7,985 bases of DNA from Fluviicola sp. (GCF_030151805.1 NZ_JASLCN010000104.1:1-7985); one strand, 5' to 3'. Positions 1 to 6,337 are shown, numbered from the stretch's first letter. Translations and numbers: made by a program. Notes: generated by a model from the sequence alone, not told the origin.

Positions 1-2
1 CA

Positions 3-464
3 TCCTACAAACGGGCATTCAGTAAAACCATTGAAACCAACTCGTATATCAACGAACTGGAGATCAAAAAACAGGAAGCGTTGAATTCTCAAAAGGAAAT
101 TCGCGAACTTCAAAAAAACGTAGCACAGCTCAATAAATTACTCGGAAAAGAAAACGTTTCCGTGGAACAGGTACAGCAGGGATTCCTCAATTTCCTGGCA
201 TTGAAGTCTTCCAAAATAGAAGTCAAGCAAATAGATGAAGTTTACGGTTTTGAACATCCTGATTTTAAAATCAATACCTTTAAGATCGAGTTGCAGGGAG
301 ATTTTATTCCGGTTTTGAGATTTATCAATGAGCTGGAGAAGTCTTTTGATGATGCCCGTCTGATTCATTTTGAAATGAATTCGGAAAAAGACCTGGTTAC
401 GAATAAAACAGATTTAACAACAACCTTATTAATTCAGAATTATGTCCAGAAAGTATATCAATAA
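3..464 (+). CDS. PilO/GspM-like pilus or type II secretion assembly protein, 5' truncated
   Basis: This frame is open from the first complete codon of the window (base 3) to a TAA at 462-464, so the true start and probably an N-terminal membrane helix lie outside. About 153 residues are visible. The first ~55 are charged and heptad-like (for example LEIKKQEALNSQKEIRELQK), suggesting a coiled coil. After it comes an alpha/beta segment, FKIELQGDFIPVLRFINELE followed by a strand around ARLIHFEM and a final strand LLIQNYVQ. This coiled coil plus ferredoxin-like layout, with a 'GD(F/Y)..(I/V)..FI..LE' core, is typical of PilO/GspM periplasmic domains, which form the inner-membrane alignment complex of type IV pili or type II secretion. 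The next gene overlaps it by 23 bases and a PilP/GspC-like gene follows, which supports the call. Assignment rests on pattern recognition, so the exact family (PilO or GspM) is uncertain. Confidence 0.6.
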   Translation, partial: SYKRAFSKTIETNSYINELEIKKQEALNSQKEIRELQKNVAQLNKLLGKENVSVEQVQQGFLNFLALKSSKIEVKQIDEVYGFEHPDFKINTFKIELQGDFIPVLRFINELEKSFDDARLIHFEMNSEKDLVTNKTDLTTTLLIQNYVQKVYQ

Positions 465-1437
465 GCTCGTATTGCTTTTCATATCTCTCAGTCTTTTCGG
501 GTGCAAGGATTTTATTGAGAAGAACATTTCGAAAGAAACACCGATCTTGATTCTTCCTGCCAATCAGGACACGATTCCTGCAAACCCGGTTCACATCAAA
601 TGGGAAGAACTCAAAGGAGCAACCAAATACCGCATCGAAGTGGTGAGCCCCGATTTTGGGAACATCCAAAGTTATCCGCTGGATTCCATTGTTTCGGGAA
701 CCAGTTTCTTTTTCGGGCTGGATTCTGCTCAATATGAGATCCGTATTACGGCAATGAACGCAGGTTACAGCTCAAAACCTTCAGAAATCAAACGTTTCTG
801 GGTCGGAACTTCTGCCGGAAACTCCAATTCACAGATTCCACTGCTCAGTCCGCTTGCAGGAGAGTATTTTAATGGAAATTTTAATGGGGTTTTTAAATGG
901 GGATCTCCGAATTCCGGAAATGTTTCCAGCTACACCTTCGAACTGCACGAAACAACCACTTTTGCAGGAGCGCAAAAGGACAATGTTCCCCAGCTCAATA
1001 CGGTACAGGTTCAATCACTTGACGGAACCCAACTTCCTGAAGGCCCTTATTGCTGGGGAGTGAAAGCATTTCTTACAGATGGAAGCGAAATCAACTTCTC
1101 CAAACGTGTTTTCTATATTGACAAAACGGTTCCTCCCGGATTTGCCTCGCTTACAGCTCCTGCAAATAATTTAACGGTTACCAACGGATCTGCATTCTCT
1201 TGGACGATTCCAGCAGATCAGGGAGCTATTCAATCTCCGAGAAGGTCGACTATTCAAATTGCAACGGATCCGGCTTTTGCCAATATTGTGCAGACTGTTT
1301 CCAACCTGACGGCAAATACCGCTAACGTAACGTTTACCAACGGAAGCGGAACGTATTACTGGCGCGTGATTGTAAGCGACGTAGCAGGAAATCAGGGTGC
1401 AACACCAACCACTTACAACAACGTGATCATTCAGTGA
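442..1437 (+). CDS. Lipoprotein with three fibronectin-III/Ig-like repeats, in pilus/secretion operon
   Basis: The 331-residue product starts at an ATG that overlaps the upstream gene by 23 bases. Its N-terminus is a lipoprotein signal: basic SRKYINK, a hydrophobic core, then the lipobox L18-F19-G20-C21 followed by K22-D23. The KD after Cys partly resembles the K-(D/E)2 surface-export signal known in some Bacteroidota, but only one acidic residue follows, so surface exposure is a guess. The rest is three beta-sandwich-like repeats at about residues 33-121, 132-226 and 230-331. Each opens with a Pro-rich strand (LILPANQ, LLSPLAG, LTAPANN) and has an (F/I)xW strand soon after and a Y(E/C/Y)-type strand near the end. 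Such domains commonly bind other proteins or glycans. Position between PilO-like and PilP-like genes suggests an outer-membrane-anchored accessory of the same machine, perhaps in a pilotin or secretin-partner position. No catalytic motif is seen. Confidence 0.75.
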   Translation: MSRKYINKLVLLFISLSLFGCKDFIEKNISKETPILILPANQDTIPANPVHIKWEELKGATKYRIEVVSPDFGNIQSYPLDSIVSGTSFFFGLDSAQYEIRITAMNAGYSSKPSEIKRFWVGTSAGNSNSQIPLLSPLAGEYFNGNFNGVFKWGSPNSGNVSSYTFELHETTTFAGAQKDNVPQLNTVQVQSLDGTQLPEGPYCWGVKAFLTDGSEINFSKRVFYIDKTVPPGFASLTAPANNLTVTNGSAFSWTIPADQGAIQSPRRSTIQIATDPAFANIVQTVSNLTANTANVTFTNGSGTYYWRVIVSDVAGNQGATPTTYNNVIIQ

Positions 1438-1931
1438 AAAACAAGCGGTTTACATATGTCTTAATTGCAGTTGTAGGTTTTATCTACTTCAAATTGTTTG
1501 TGCGGATCAGTTCCAATATCACAGATGATTCGGGTATTCCTGCTCCTGTTTCGGACAAACTTCAGGTAGAGAACATCAAACCCAAGAAAGATTTTCATTT
1601 ACGGGCCAATTATCCCGATCCGTTTTTAAAAAATTCCGGGATGAGTTCTACTCCGCAAACAGCTAATCCGGATGCTGCCAATGAAAACATCCCGAAACCA
1701 CCGCCGCCCAAAAAGGAAAAACCTATTGTTTACTGGCCTGCGATTAAGTATTTCGGAATCGTACAAAAAACCAGTTCGAAGAAACCGCGTGCGTTGATTT
1801 CAGTAGACGGAGTGATGTATAAGATTTATCCGAACGAAGAATTATTCGATGGTTTGACGGTAAAATCCATCCAGCGTGAAAGTATTGTGATTGCGTTTCA
1901 AAAGGAAACGAAGACCATTCCGTTGAATTGA
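1434..1931 (+). CDS. PilP/GspC-like inner-membrane protein, last gene of the operon
   Basis: The start is a GTG that shares four bases (GTGA) with the TGA of the lipoprotein gene, a classic translational-coupling overlap. The 165-residue protein has a single membrane helix at about 6-24, a flexible periplasmic stretch with YPDPF at 60-64, a proline-rich linker (PKPPPPKK, about 87-94), and a C-terminal beta domain from about 100 to 165 with the pattern 'YFGIV...KPRALISVDG...Y.I...E...G..V.SI....I.I......TIPL'. A DPF motif before a small beta domain whose strands run 'G-(I/V)-V ... A-L-I ... G..V..I' is characteristic of PilP and of the GspC homology region, which link the inner-membrane platform to the secretin. 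No secretin follows: the operon ends here, so the secretin gene would have to lie upstream of the window or elsewhere. No clear hairpin terminator follows. Confidence 0.65.
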   Translation: MKNKRFTYVLIAVVGFIYFKLFVRISSNITDDSGIPAPVSDKLQVENIKPKKDFHLRANYPDPFLKNSGMSSTPQTANPDAANENIPKPPPPKKEKPIVYWPAIKYFGIVQKTSSKKPRALISVDGVMYKIYPNEELFDGLTVKSIQRESIVIAFQKETKTIPLN

Positions 1932-2168
1932 TTCGGGTGATTTTATTGGTTTTTGTTGCATCTTACGTAAAATCTTTTCAGAATATACTACTGTCTTCAA
2001 AGCTTTGCGTTTAATGATGAATGTTTATTTGACAAACGCTAAGAAGTAAAGGACGCAGAGGATTTAATCGGAAAATCAAAAATCACCTAAACTCGTATAA
2101 TTATCAAGAACTCCAAAAAATACGGATAGACATGTATCTATTAGCCCAGTCACCATGGGGGGGGTTTC
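1932..2168. other. Intergenic region with nested short inverted repeats
   Basis: No gene is supported here. The sequence contains an outer inverted repeat, GGTGATTTT (1936-1944) against AAAATCACC (2079-2087), an inner pair GCGTTT (2007-2012) against AAACGC (2034-2039), and the perfect palindrome TTACGTAA (1963-1970). The inner part (AAAGCTTTGCGTTT ... AAACGCTAAGAAGTAAAGGACGCAGAGG) resembles the degenerate 'aacgcaaaggacgcaga' intergenic repeats that I associate with Bacteroidota genomes. That link is from memory. It could also act as a spread-out terminator region between the pilus operon and the convergent minus-strand gene, although no compact GC hairpin plus U-tract is present. Confidence 0.35.
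2157..2164. repeat. Homopolymeric G8 (C8) tract
   Basis: Eight consecutive G residues lie four bases beyond the stop codon of the minus-strand gene, so on that gene's coding strand they form a C8 run just after the TAG. Tracts of this length are prone to slippage during replication and are also a common place for read errors. The tract is outside the reading frame, so a length change would not alter the protein. Confidence 0.9.
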
Positions 2169-2840
2169 CTACAAAACGTAACCCAAAGTCACAAACCAGG
2201 AAAGTCCGGAAAGCCCTCCTATTTTATTCGAATACGGCGTCAGGTTGTTTTGATGCCGGGGTCCGAACCAGGTTTTCCGCCATTTGTCCTTCGTAAGATC
2301 GTATCCGTATTCCGCCACAATCGACAAGGCAACAGGTCCCATTCTCACTTTTGGCTGAAGGGAAATTTTCGGTGCAAAATAAAGGTTTCGCTGATGAATT
2401 CCCGGACTCGTTAATAAAATCCGTCCGGCATCAAATCCGAAATTGAAAACCAAATCGAAATACTTGCTTTTTGGAAAAGCATCCAGTCCTAAAAAAGTCA
2501 GCCCGAAATTAAATCCCCTGGATTTAGCAGTCAAACTATCGTTTATCGAGATCTTTTGAGGCAGATAAGCCACAATCTGCGCATTTCCAATAAAGAACTT
2601 TCCCCCGGTATCGATGGAATCTCCTAAAACGGTAATTCCCGCCCCTACGAACTGAAGCGGCTGCGCCCATTGAAAATTGGAAAAAGTGCTGTATTTCTGT
2701 TTCACTCCTTCACCAAACATCGGGCGATGCAGCGTACGGAAACCATAAATCAGATCCGCAGAGGAAATCTGCTGACGATTCCGCTGACCAAAAAGCGTCA
2801 GGAAGGAGCAACACAACAAAACGGTGACTAAGTATTTCAC
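2169..2840 (-). CDS. Secreted or outer-membrane beta-rich protein of unknown function
   Basis: The 223-residue product begins at a GTG (2840-2838); an in-frame TAA lies two codons upstream (2846-2844), so no longer start is possible. It has a clear signal peptide, KYLVTVLLCCSFLTLFGQ, with likely cleavage after FGQ around residue 19, a common Bacteroidota form. The mature part alternates polar and hydrophobic residues and is rich in Gly and aromatics (FNFGLTFLGLD, DLVFNFGFDAGRILL, PVALSIVAEYGYDL), ending in a strand WFVTLGYVL. This fits a small outer-membrane beta-barrel of about 8-10 strands, although it ends in Leu and not the usual aromatic residue. I do not recognise the family. It stands alone, convergent with the pilus-like operon and divergent from the surface-protein operon, with about 250 bases upstream for its own promoter. 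Confidence 0.7.
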   Translation of the reverse strand: MKYLVTVLLCCSFLTLFGQRNRQQISSADLIYGFRTLHRPMFGEGVKQKYSTFSNFQWAQPLQFVGAGITVLGDSIDTGGKFFIGNAQIVAYLPQKISINDSLTAKSRGFNFGLTFLGLDAFPKSKYFDLVFNFGFDAGRILLTSPGIHQRNLYFAPKISLQPKVRMGPVALSIVAEYGYDLTKDKWRKTWFGPRHQNNLTPYSNKIGGLSGLSWFVTLGYVL

Positions 2841-2977
2841 GATTTAAAAGTACGGAAAAGTTTTGTTCGACTTAGTTTTCGCTCGTTAAATACAAAGTGA
2901 AAATCAGGTAATCCTCTTCCGGCTAATTCACGATCTGACATCAACTGATCTCATGGAAAAGCCATCCCTCAATATTT

Positions 2978-3009
2978 TTTGTTTTTTAAGAATCTCTTTC
3001 GTAACTTTC
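2978..3009 (+). promoter_or_regulatory. Possible Bacteroidota-type promoter for the surface-protein operon
   Basis: TTTG at 2978-2981 (in the run ATATTTTTTG) is followed after 20 bases by TAACTTTC at 3002-3009. The Bacteroidota primary sigma factor consensus is TTTG, 19-21 bases, then TAnnTTTG. The match is one base off in the downstream element, with correct spacing. It would give an untranslated leader of roughly 75-80 bases before the ATG at 3095. In AT-rich DNA such matches also occur by chance. Confidence 0.4.
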
Positions 3010-3049
3010 ATCATATACTATTTGCTTTTCATAACTATTTATGCGGCAA

Positions 3050-3066
3050 CCTGTAAGCTCTGCAGG
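3050..3066 (+). other. Small hairpin in the presumed 5' leader
   Basis: CCTGTA (3050-3055) and TGCAGG (3061-3066) can pair over a five-base loop AGCTC, with one G-U wobble. It lies 28 bases before the ATG of the surface-protein gene, within the leader expected from the promoter at 2978-3009. It has no U-tract, so it is not a terminator. It might affect leader stability or translation, or be chance. Confidence 0.2.
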
Positions 3067-3094
3067 ATAATGTTGTACCATAAACATCCGAGTT

Positions 3095-4501
3095 ATGAAA
3101 AAACTATTTCTTTTGATTACGATTGCTGTTAACAGCATTACTCAATTAACAGCCCAGGTAAAAATCGGAGATAATCCCAATACCATCAATGCCAATTCCA
3201 TGCTGGAGTTGGAAAGCACCAACAAAGGTTTTTTACCTCCGCGAGTTGCGTTGAACAGTTACACAAGTACAGCACCCATGACCGCCACAGTCGCTGAAGG
3301 AACGTTGGTTTACAGTGACGGAGGAACACTTCCCGACGGATATTACTACTGGAATTCCACCAGATGGGTTATGTTGCGAATCGGACGGGATAATTACGTC
3401 CTTGTAAAATCCGTAGCAGATCTTCCGGCTCCTGTAGCCGGTGTTATTACACTGGTAAATGGGATCGAATATGAAATCAATGGAACGATTACACTCACAA
3501 CACCGATCAATCTGAACGGTTGCACAGTAAAAGGCGATGATTCTTCCAACGACAAACTCGTTTATACCGGAGCCGGTTCATTGTTTACCGGTGACAAAAC
3601 CGGAAACCTCCGCTACCTGACCCTAACCGCAGCTTCAGGAAGTATTTTCAATATCAATGCCCTTTCCACTTCACAAAACATGCTCGTTCAGAATTGTTTC
3701 ATCCTTGGTTGCAGTAGTGTCGGAACAATTGCAGGAGTGGGTGGAACGGTGTTCTTTTCAACCGTAGCTTACTTCTCCAATACAAACGGAATCATTTTTC
3801 AAAATGACAACAATGTCGTGCTGAACAACATGCTTTGGGACGCATCCAATTCGAACATTTACGAACGTTTCACCGGTACTTTCAATGTTATTCAGCTACT
3901 TGGCGGCGACCGGCTCACAACTTCCGTAAACTCAGCAACCGCACTTCACATCAGCGGAATCACAAGCTTGAATGCCGGATCTGCAAAAGTGATCATGTTT
4001 ATCGGTACGGGAACGTATGTAACCGGAACGTTTACCAATGCCTGGGAAGTTGAAGCCAGCGGTTTAAACACGCAGAAAGACGGCGTAGCGGGAGGAAACA
4101 TGTACATCACCGTACCGGTTGCTACCACATTTGCCAGTGCCGGCACCCCCGTAAAAGCTTTGGGAACAACCAACTCATCCAACCTCTATCGGATGACACA
4201 TCCAACCAATAACCGGCTCACTTATGTCGGAAGCAAAACCCGCGCGTTCATGATTTCCAGCTCAATGAGTATCACTCAACCGAGTTCCAACCGGTACTTT
4301 TCATTTTATATCGCCAAAAACGGAGTCATAATCCCGGAATCCCGTCAGGATGTGAAAGTAATCAACAGCACAGACCAGGTGTCTTTAACCATTTCCTGCT
4401 GGGCAACACTCGCCCCGAACGATTACGTTGAAGTATGGGTAGAAAATCAGTCGGCAACAACAACCCTGACGATTCAAACCCTGAACCTTTCCATGGAGTA
4501 A
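3095..4501 (+). CDS. Exported surface protein with phage-appendage-like body and C-terminus
   Basis: The 468-residue product has a signal peptide, KKLFLLITIAVNSITQLTAQ, cut near residue 21. Residues 22-95 form a typical Bacteroidota surface head: VKIGDNPNTINANSMLELES, then TNKGFLPPRVAL, later EGTLVYSD and YYYWNSTRWV. From about 100 to 345 are short repeated strands (ITLVNGIEYEINGTITL, LNGCTVKGDD, GNLRYLTLTA, NMLVQNCFIL) that suggest a parallel beta-helix. Residues about 365-468 (NNRLTYVGSKTRAF, FSFYIAKNGVIIPES, LAPNDYVEVWVENQ, TLNLSM) look like a jelly-roll (C1q/TNF-like) tip. From memory, this beta-helix plus tip combination also occurs in structural proteins of flavobacterial and marine phages. 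No T9SS sorting domain is present, so its final location is unclear. The next gene starts 11 bases after its stop and is probably co-transcribed. A role in adhesion is inference only. Confidence 0.75.
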   Translation: MKKLFLLITIAVNSITQLTAQVKIGDNPNTINANSMLELESTNKGFLPPRVALNSYTSTAPMTATVAEGTLVYSDGGTLPDGYYYWNSTRWVMLRIGRDNYVLVKSVADLPAPVAGVITLVNGIEYEINGTITLTTPINLNGCTVKGDDSSNDKLVYTGAGSLFTGDKTGNLRYLTLTAASGSIFNINALSTSQNMLVQNCFILGCSSVGTIAGVGGTVFFSTVAYFSNTNGIIFQNDNNVVLNNMLWDASNSNIYERFTGTFNVIQLLGGDRLTTSVNSATALHISGITSLNAGSAKVIMFIGTGTYVTGTFTNAWEVEASGLNTQKDGVAGGNMYITVPVATTFASAGTPVKALGTTNSSNLYRMTHPTNNRLTYVGSKTRAFMISSSMSITQPSSNRYFSFYIAKNGVIIPESRQDVKVINSTDQVSLTISCWATLAPNDYVEVWVENQSATTTLTIQTLNLSME

Positions 4502-4512
4502 AACAAAGTATT

Positions 4513-5886
4513 ATGAAAACGTTCATCCTCATTACTTTCGCAATGCTGGCCTGTCCCTGGAAAATTGATGCACAGTTAACCAATTCGGGAGATATCCGCA
4601 CATTTACAGGTGCGAATGTGACAATTTACGGCGATGTAACCAATAACGGAACAATAGCCGATTCAGCAACACTGATCACTCTTGCAGGATCCAATCTACA
4701 AACCTTCGGAGGCAGTTCCGTAACAACGTTGAAAAATCTTCGTCTGAATAACAGCAGTACAACCGGTGTTACCCTTACGCAAGCACTGAACGTACGCGGA
4801 ACATTGACTTTTACAGACGGGTACCTCAATACAACTGCTGCAAACATCCTTACCTTTACATCAACTGCTGCTGCCAGCGGAGCAAGCAGTAATAGTTTTG
4901 TTTCCGGACCCGCAGTTAAAACCGGGAATGCTGCTTTTGTATTTCCGATGGGAAAAAATGTGGAATACGCACCCATTGCCATTTCTGCACCAGCTGTTAA
5001 CACGGATCAATTTACAGCCGAATATTTCCAGGCATCACCGAACACGGTTCCTTACATCACCTGGAGTCTCGAACCAACACTGCATCACATTTCAGAATGT
5101 GAATACTGGATATTGGACCGCACAACCGGTTCGTCAAATGTTTCCGTAACACTAAGCTGGAACACCCCCCGTAGCTGCGGAATCACGCTCACAGGAGATC
5201 TGCGCGTAGCTCGCTGGGATGGAACACAATGGACCGATAAGGGAAATGGCGGAACGACCGGAACCACAACTTCCGGAACAATCATTACTTCCGCACCAGT
5301 TACCGCTTTCAGCCCCTTTACCCTGGCTTCTACCACTCCAATGAATCCTCTACCGGTAGAGTTGATGTCATTTACAGTCAAATGCGAAAATGAGCAAGTG
5401 GTTCTTCGCTGGAGCACCGCCAGTGAGTTTAACAATGACTTTTTCACGCTCGAACGTAGTTTGGACGCATTCAACTGGGAAACAATTACAACTGTTGATG
5501 CCGTTGGAACCTCCTCCACACAGACCGATTATTCCTGGACAAACTCCACTACTCCAGTTCGGAATGCCTATTACCGCTTATCACAAACTGACAATAACAC
5601 AACAACAACCATTCACGACATGGTTTACCTGGAAGGCTGTCAAAAGGCGGGGATTATTCCCGAAGTTTACCCGAATCCCACGAAGGGTCTCGTAACCGTT
5701 CTTACCGAAGAAACGCTAACCGCAATAAGTGTGATGAATCCGGAAGGAAAAGTGGTGGGAAATATCCCGATTGACCTTCCCAACAAGCAAATCCATTTCG
5801 ATGAAATGCCGAATGGAGTTTATGTGATCCGGATAAGCACTCCGGCGAGAACTTTTAATGAAAAAGTGGTGGTTATGAGGGATTGA
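4513..5886 (+). CDS. T9SS type A cargo protein (C-terminal sorting domain)
   Basis: I place the start at ATG 4513, 11 bases after the preceding stop. An upstream in-frame ATG (4435) lies inside the previous gene and would bury the signal peptide. From 4513 the protein has 457 residues. MKTFILITFAMLACPWKIDA is the signal peptide, cut near residue 20-21. Residues about 22-290 are Thr/Ser/Asn-rich beta repeats (ANVTIYGDVTNNGTIA, FGGSSVTTLKNLRLNN, LNVRGTLTFTDGYLNT) of the kind found in large Bacteroidota surface proteins. Residues about 300-382 are the classic pre-sorting Fn3-like module: LPVELMSFT, LRWSTASEFNNDFFTLERS, YYRLSQTD. Residues 384-457 are the type A sorting domain, with VYPNPTKG, GKVVGNI, MPNGVYVIRI and a final KVVVMRD. 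It would cross the outer membrane by T9SS, have the domain removed, and be anchored to the surface or released. No catalytic domain is seen. Confidence 0.88.
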   Translation: MKTFILITFAMLACPWKIDAQLTNSGDIRTFTGANVTIYGDVTNNGTIADSATLITLAGSNLQTFGGSSVTTLKNLRLNNSSTTGVTLTQALNVRGTLTFTDGYLNTTAANILTFTSTAAASGASSNSFVSGPAVKTGNAAFVFPMGKNVEYAPIAISAPAVNTDQFTAEYFQASPNTVPYITWSLEPTLHHISECEYWILDRTTGSSNVSVTLSWNTPRSCGITLTGDLRVARWDGTQWTDKGNGGTTGTTTSGTIITSAPVTAFSPFTLASTTPMNPLPVELMSFTVKCENEQVVLRWSTASEFNNDFFTLERSLDAFNWETITTVDAVGTSSTQTDYSWTNSTTPVRNAYYRLSQTDNNTTTTIHDMVYLEGCQKAGIIPEVYPNPTKGLVTVLTEETLTAISVMNPEGKVVGNIPIDLPNKQIHFDEMPNGVYVIRISTPARTFNEKVVVMRD

Positions 5887-5892
5887 TTTGGG

Positions 5893-6060
5893 TTAGTTAT
5901 GTCGACGTCTGAAACCGGCTGCTTGCAGAAGTTCTGACTTTACCATTCTTTCTTCAAAGGAGGAAGTTGAATCGAAAACTTCGAACAGGGATTTTGCACT
6001 CTCCCCCGCGCTTCAATAACACTTAATAATGCGTAGACTTTCAGGCATCCAATAAGCCAT
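5893..6060 (-). pseudogene. Coding-like minus-strand remnant with one internal stop
   Basis: Read on the minus strand from ATG at 6060-6058, the frame gives AYWMPESLRIIKCY, a TGA (6015-6013), and then in the same frame SAGESAKSLFEVFDST, SFEERMVKSELLQAAGF and RRRHN before a TAA at 5895-5893. The frame is also open upstream to about 6123. Apart from the single TGA it stays open across about 75 codons, and its composition (acidic and basic residues mixed, an amphipathic helix-like FEERMVKSELLQAAGF) looks like protein. I cannot name a family. It may be a decayed small gene or a copy of a repeated intergenic element with a spurious frame. Its upstream extension overlaps the start of the broken XRE gene on the other strand, so both cannot be fully genuine there. 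Confidence 0.35.
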
Positions 6061-6074
6061 TTTGTAACTACTAA

Positions 6075-6337
6075 GTTGCAGGTAAGCAGCCTCAGTTTTC
6101 AGAGACGGAAAAAGAAATCCTAACAAAGTTCGACAAAAGAATCAGGACAATTAGAGAAGAATCCCTATTTTCACAGGAAAAATGAGCCTTTGGAAGTGGG
6201 CCGTACAGAACCTGCATCGAATCAGTTGAAAGAGGTGAAAGAAACATTTCTTCTGGAGTATTGTGAAGGTTGCTCATGCCCTGAAATTGAATCTGCAAAT
6301 CTCTTTATTGGATAAAAATGAGTACCGCACAAGATAA
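6075..6337 (+). pseudogene. Broken XRE-family HTH regulator, probably the R-M controller (C) gene
   Basis: Joining two frames recovers a near-complete XRE helix-turn-helix protein. Frame A starts after a TAA at 6072-6074 and contains KRIRTIREESLFSQEK, then TGA (6183-6185), then AFGSGPYRTC and IESVERGERNIS up to about 6257. Frame B from about 6257 reads IVKVAHALKLNLQISLLD and stops at TAA 6335-6337. The pieces match, in order, helix 1 ('kRIR.lRee'), the 'SQE.LA' turn, the recognition helix region ('hRt.I.s.ErGeRNiS') and helix 4 ('iakaL...l..ll'). The TGA sits exactly where the conserved Leu of 'SQEkLA' belongs (TTA to TGA fits), and family spacing requires one missing base near 6258. No start codon is present in frame A. 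The 3' end overlaps the nuclease start by 20 bases, as C genes often do. Read errors could mimic the two lesions. Confidence 0.82.

Noticed and set aside
397..732. Minus-strand open frame of 111 codons opposite the lipoprotein gene.
   Set aside because: It lies across the overlap of two well-supported + strand genes and shows no recognisable protein features.
2126..2141. Palindrome-like ATAGA-CATGTA-TCTAT.
   Set aside because: A five-pair AT-rich stem is expected by chance in this sequence. There is no U-tract or second copy.
4435..4512. N-terminal extension of the T9SS cargo gene from the ATG at 4435.
   Set aside because: It overlaps the end of the previous gene and would place 26 polar residues before a clear signal peptide. 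The ATG at 4513 gives a normal export signal.
4626..5519. Long minus-strand open frames opposite the T9SS cargo gene (4626-5003 and 5085-5519).
   Set aside because: They are antisense shadows of a gene with strong family motifs, and their translations are Val/Arg/Pro-rich text without recognisable domains.
5955..5966. Strong Shine-Dalgarno-like AAAGGAGG on the + strand (5957-5964) followed by TTG.
   Set aside because: The frame it would start is short, stops at about 6025, and has no protein-like content. Bacteroidota do not rely on such sites, and the same bases encode part of the minus-strand remnant.
6066..6077. AACT-N4-AGTT inverted repeat at the start of the regulator remnant, considered as a C-box.
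   Set aside because: The arms are only four bases, there is no second copy with operator-like spacing, and it overlaps the first codon of the remnant's frame. C-boxes are usually longer, paired, and upstream of the start.
6124..6315. A + strand frame open for 63 codons, ending two bases before the nuclease ATG (contains LEYCEGCSCPEIES).
   Set aside because: It has no ATG, no recognisable family, and runs over the region where the other two frames spell the XRE regulator pieces, so it is most likely a shadow of that broken gene.
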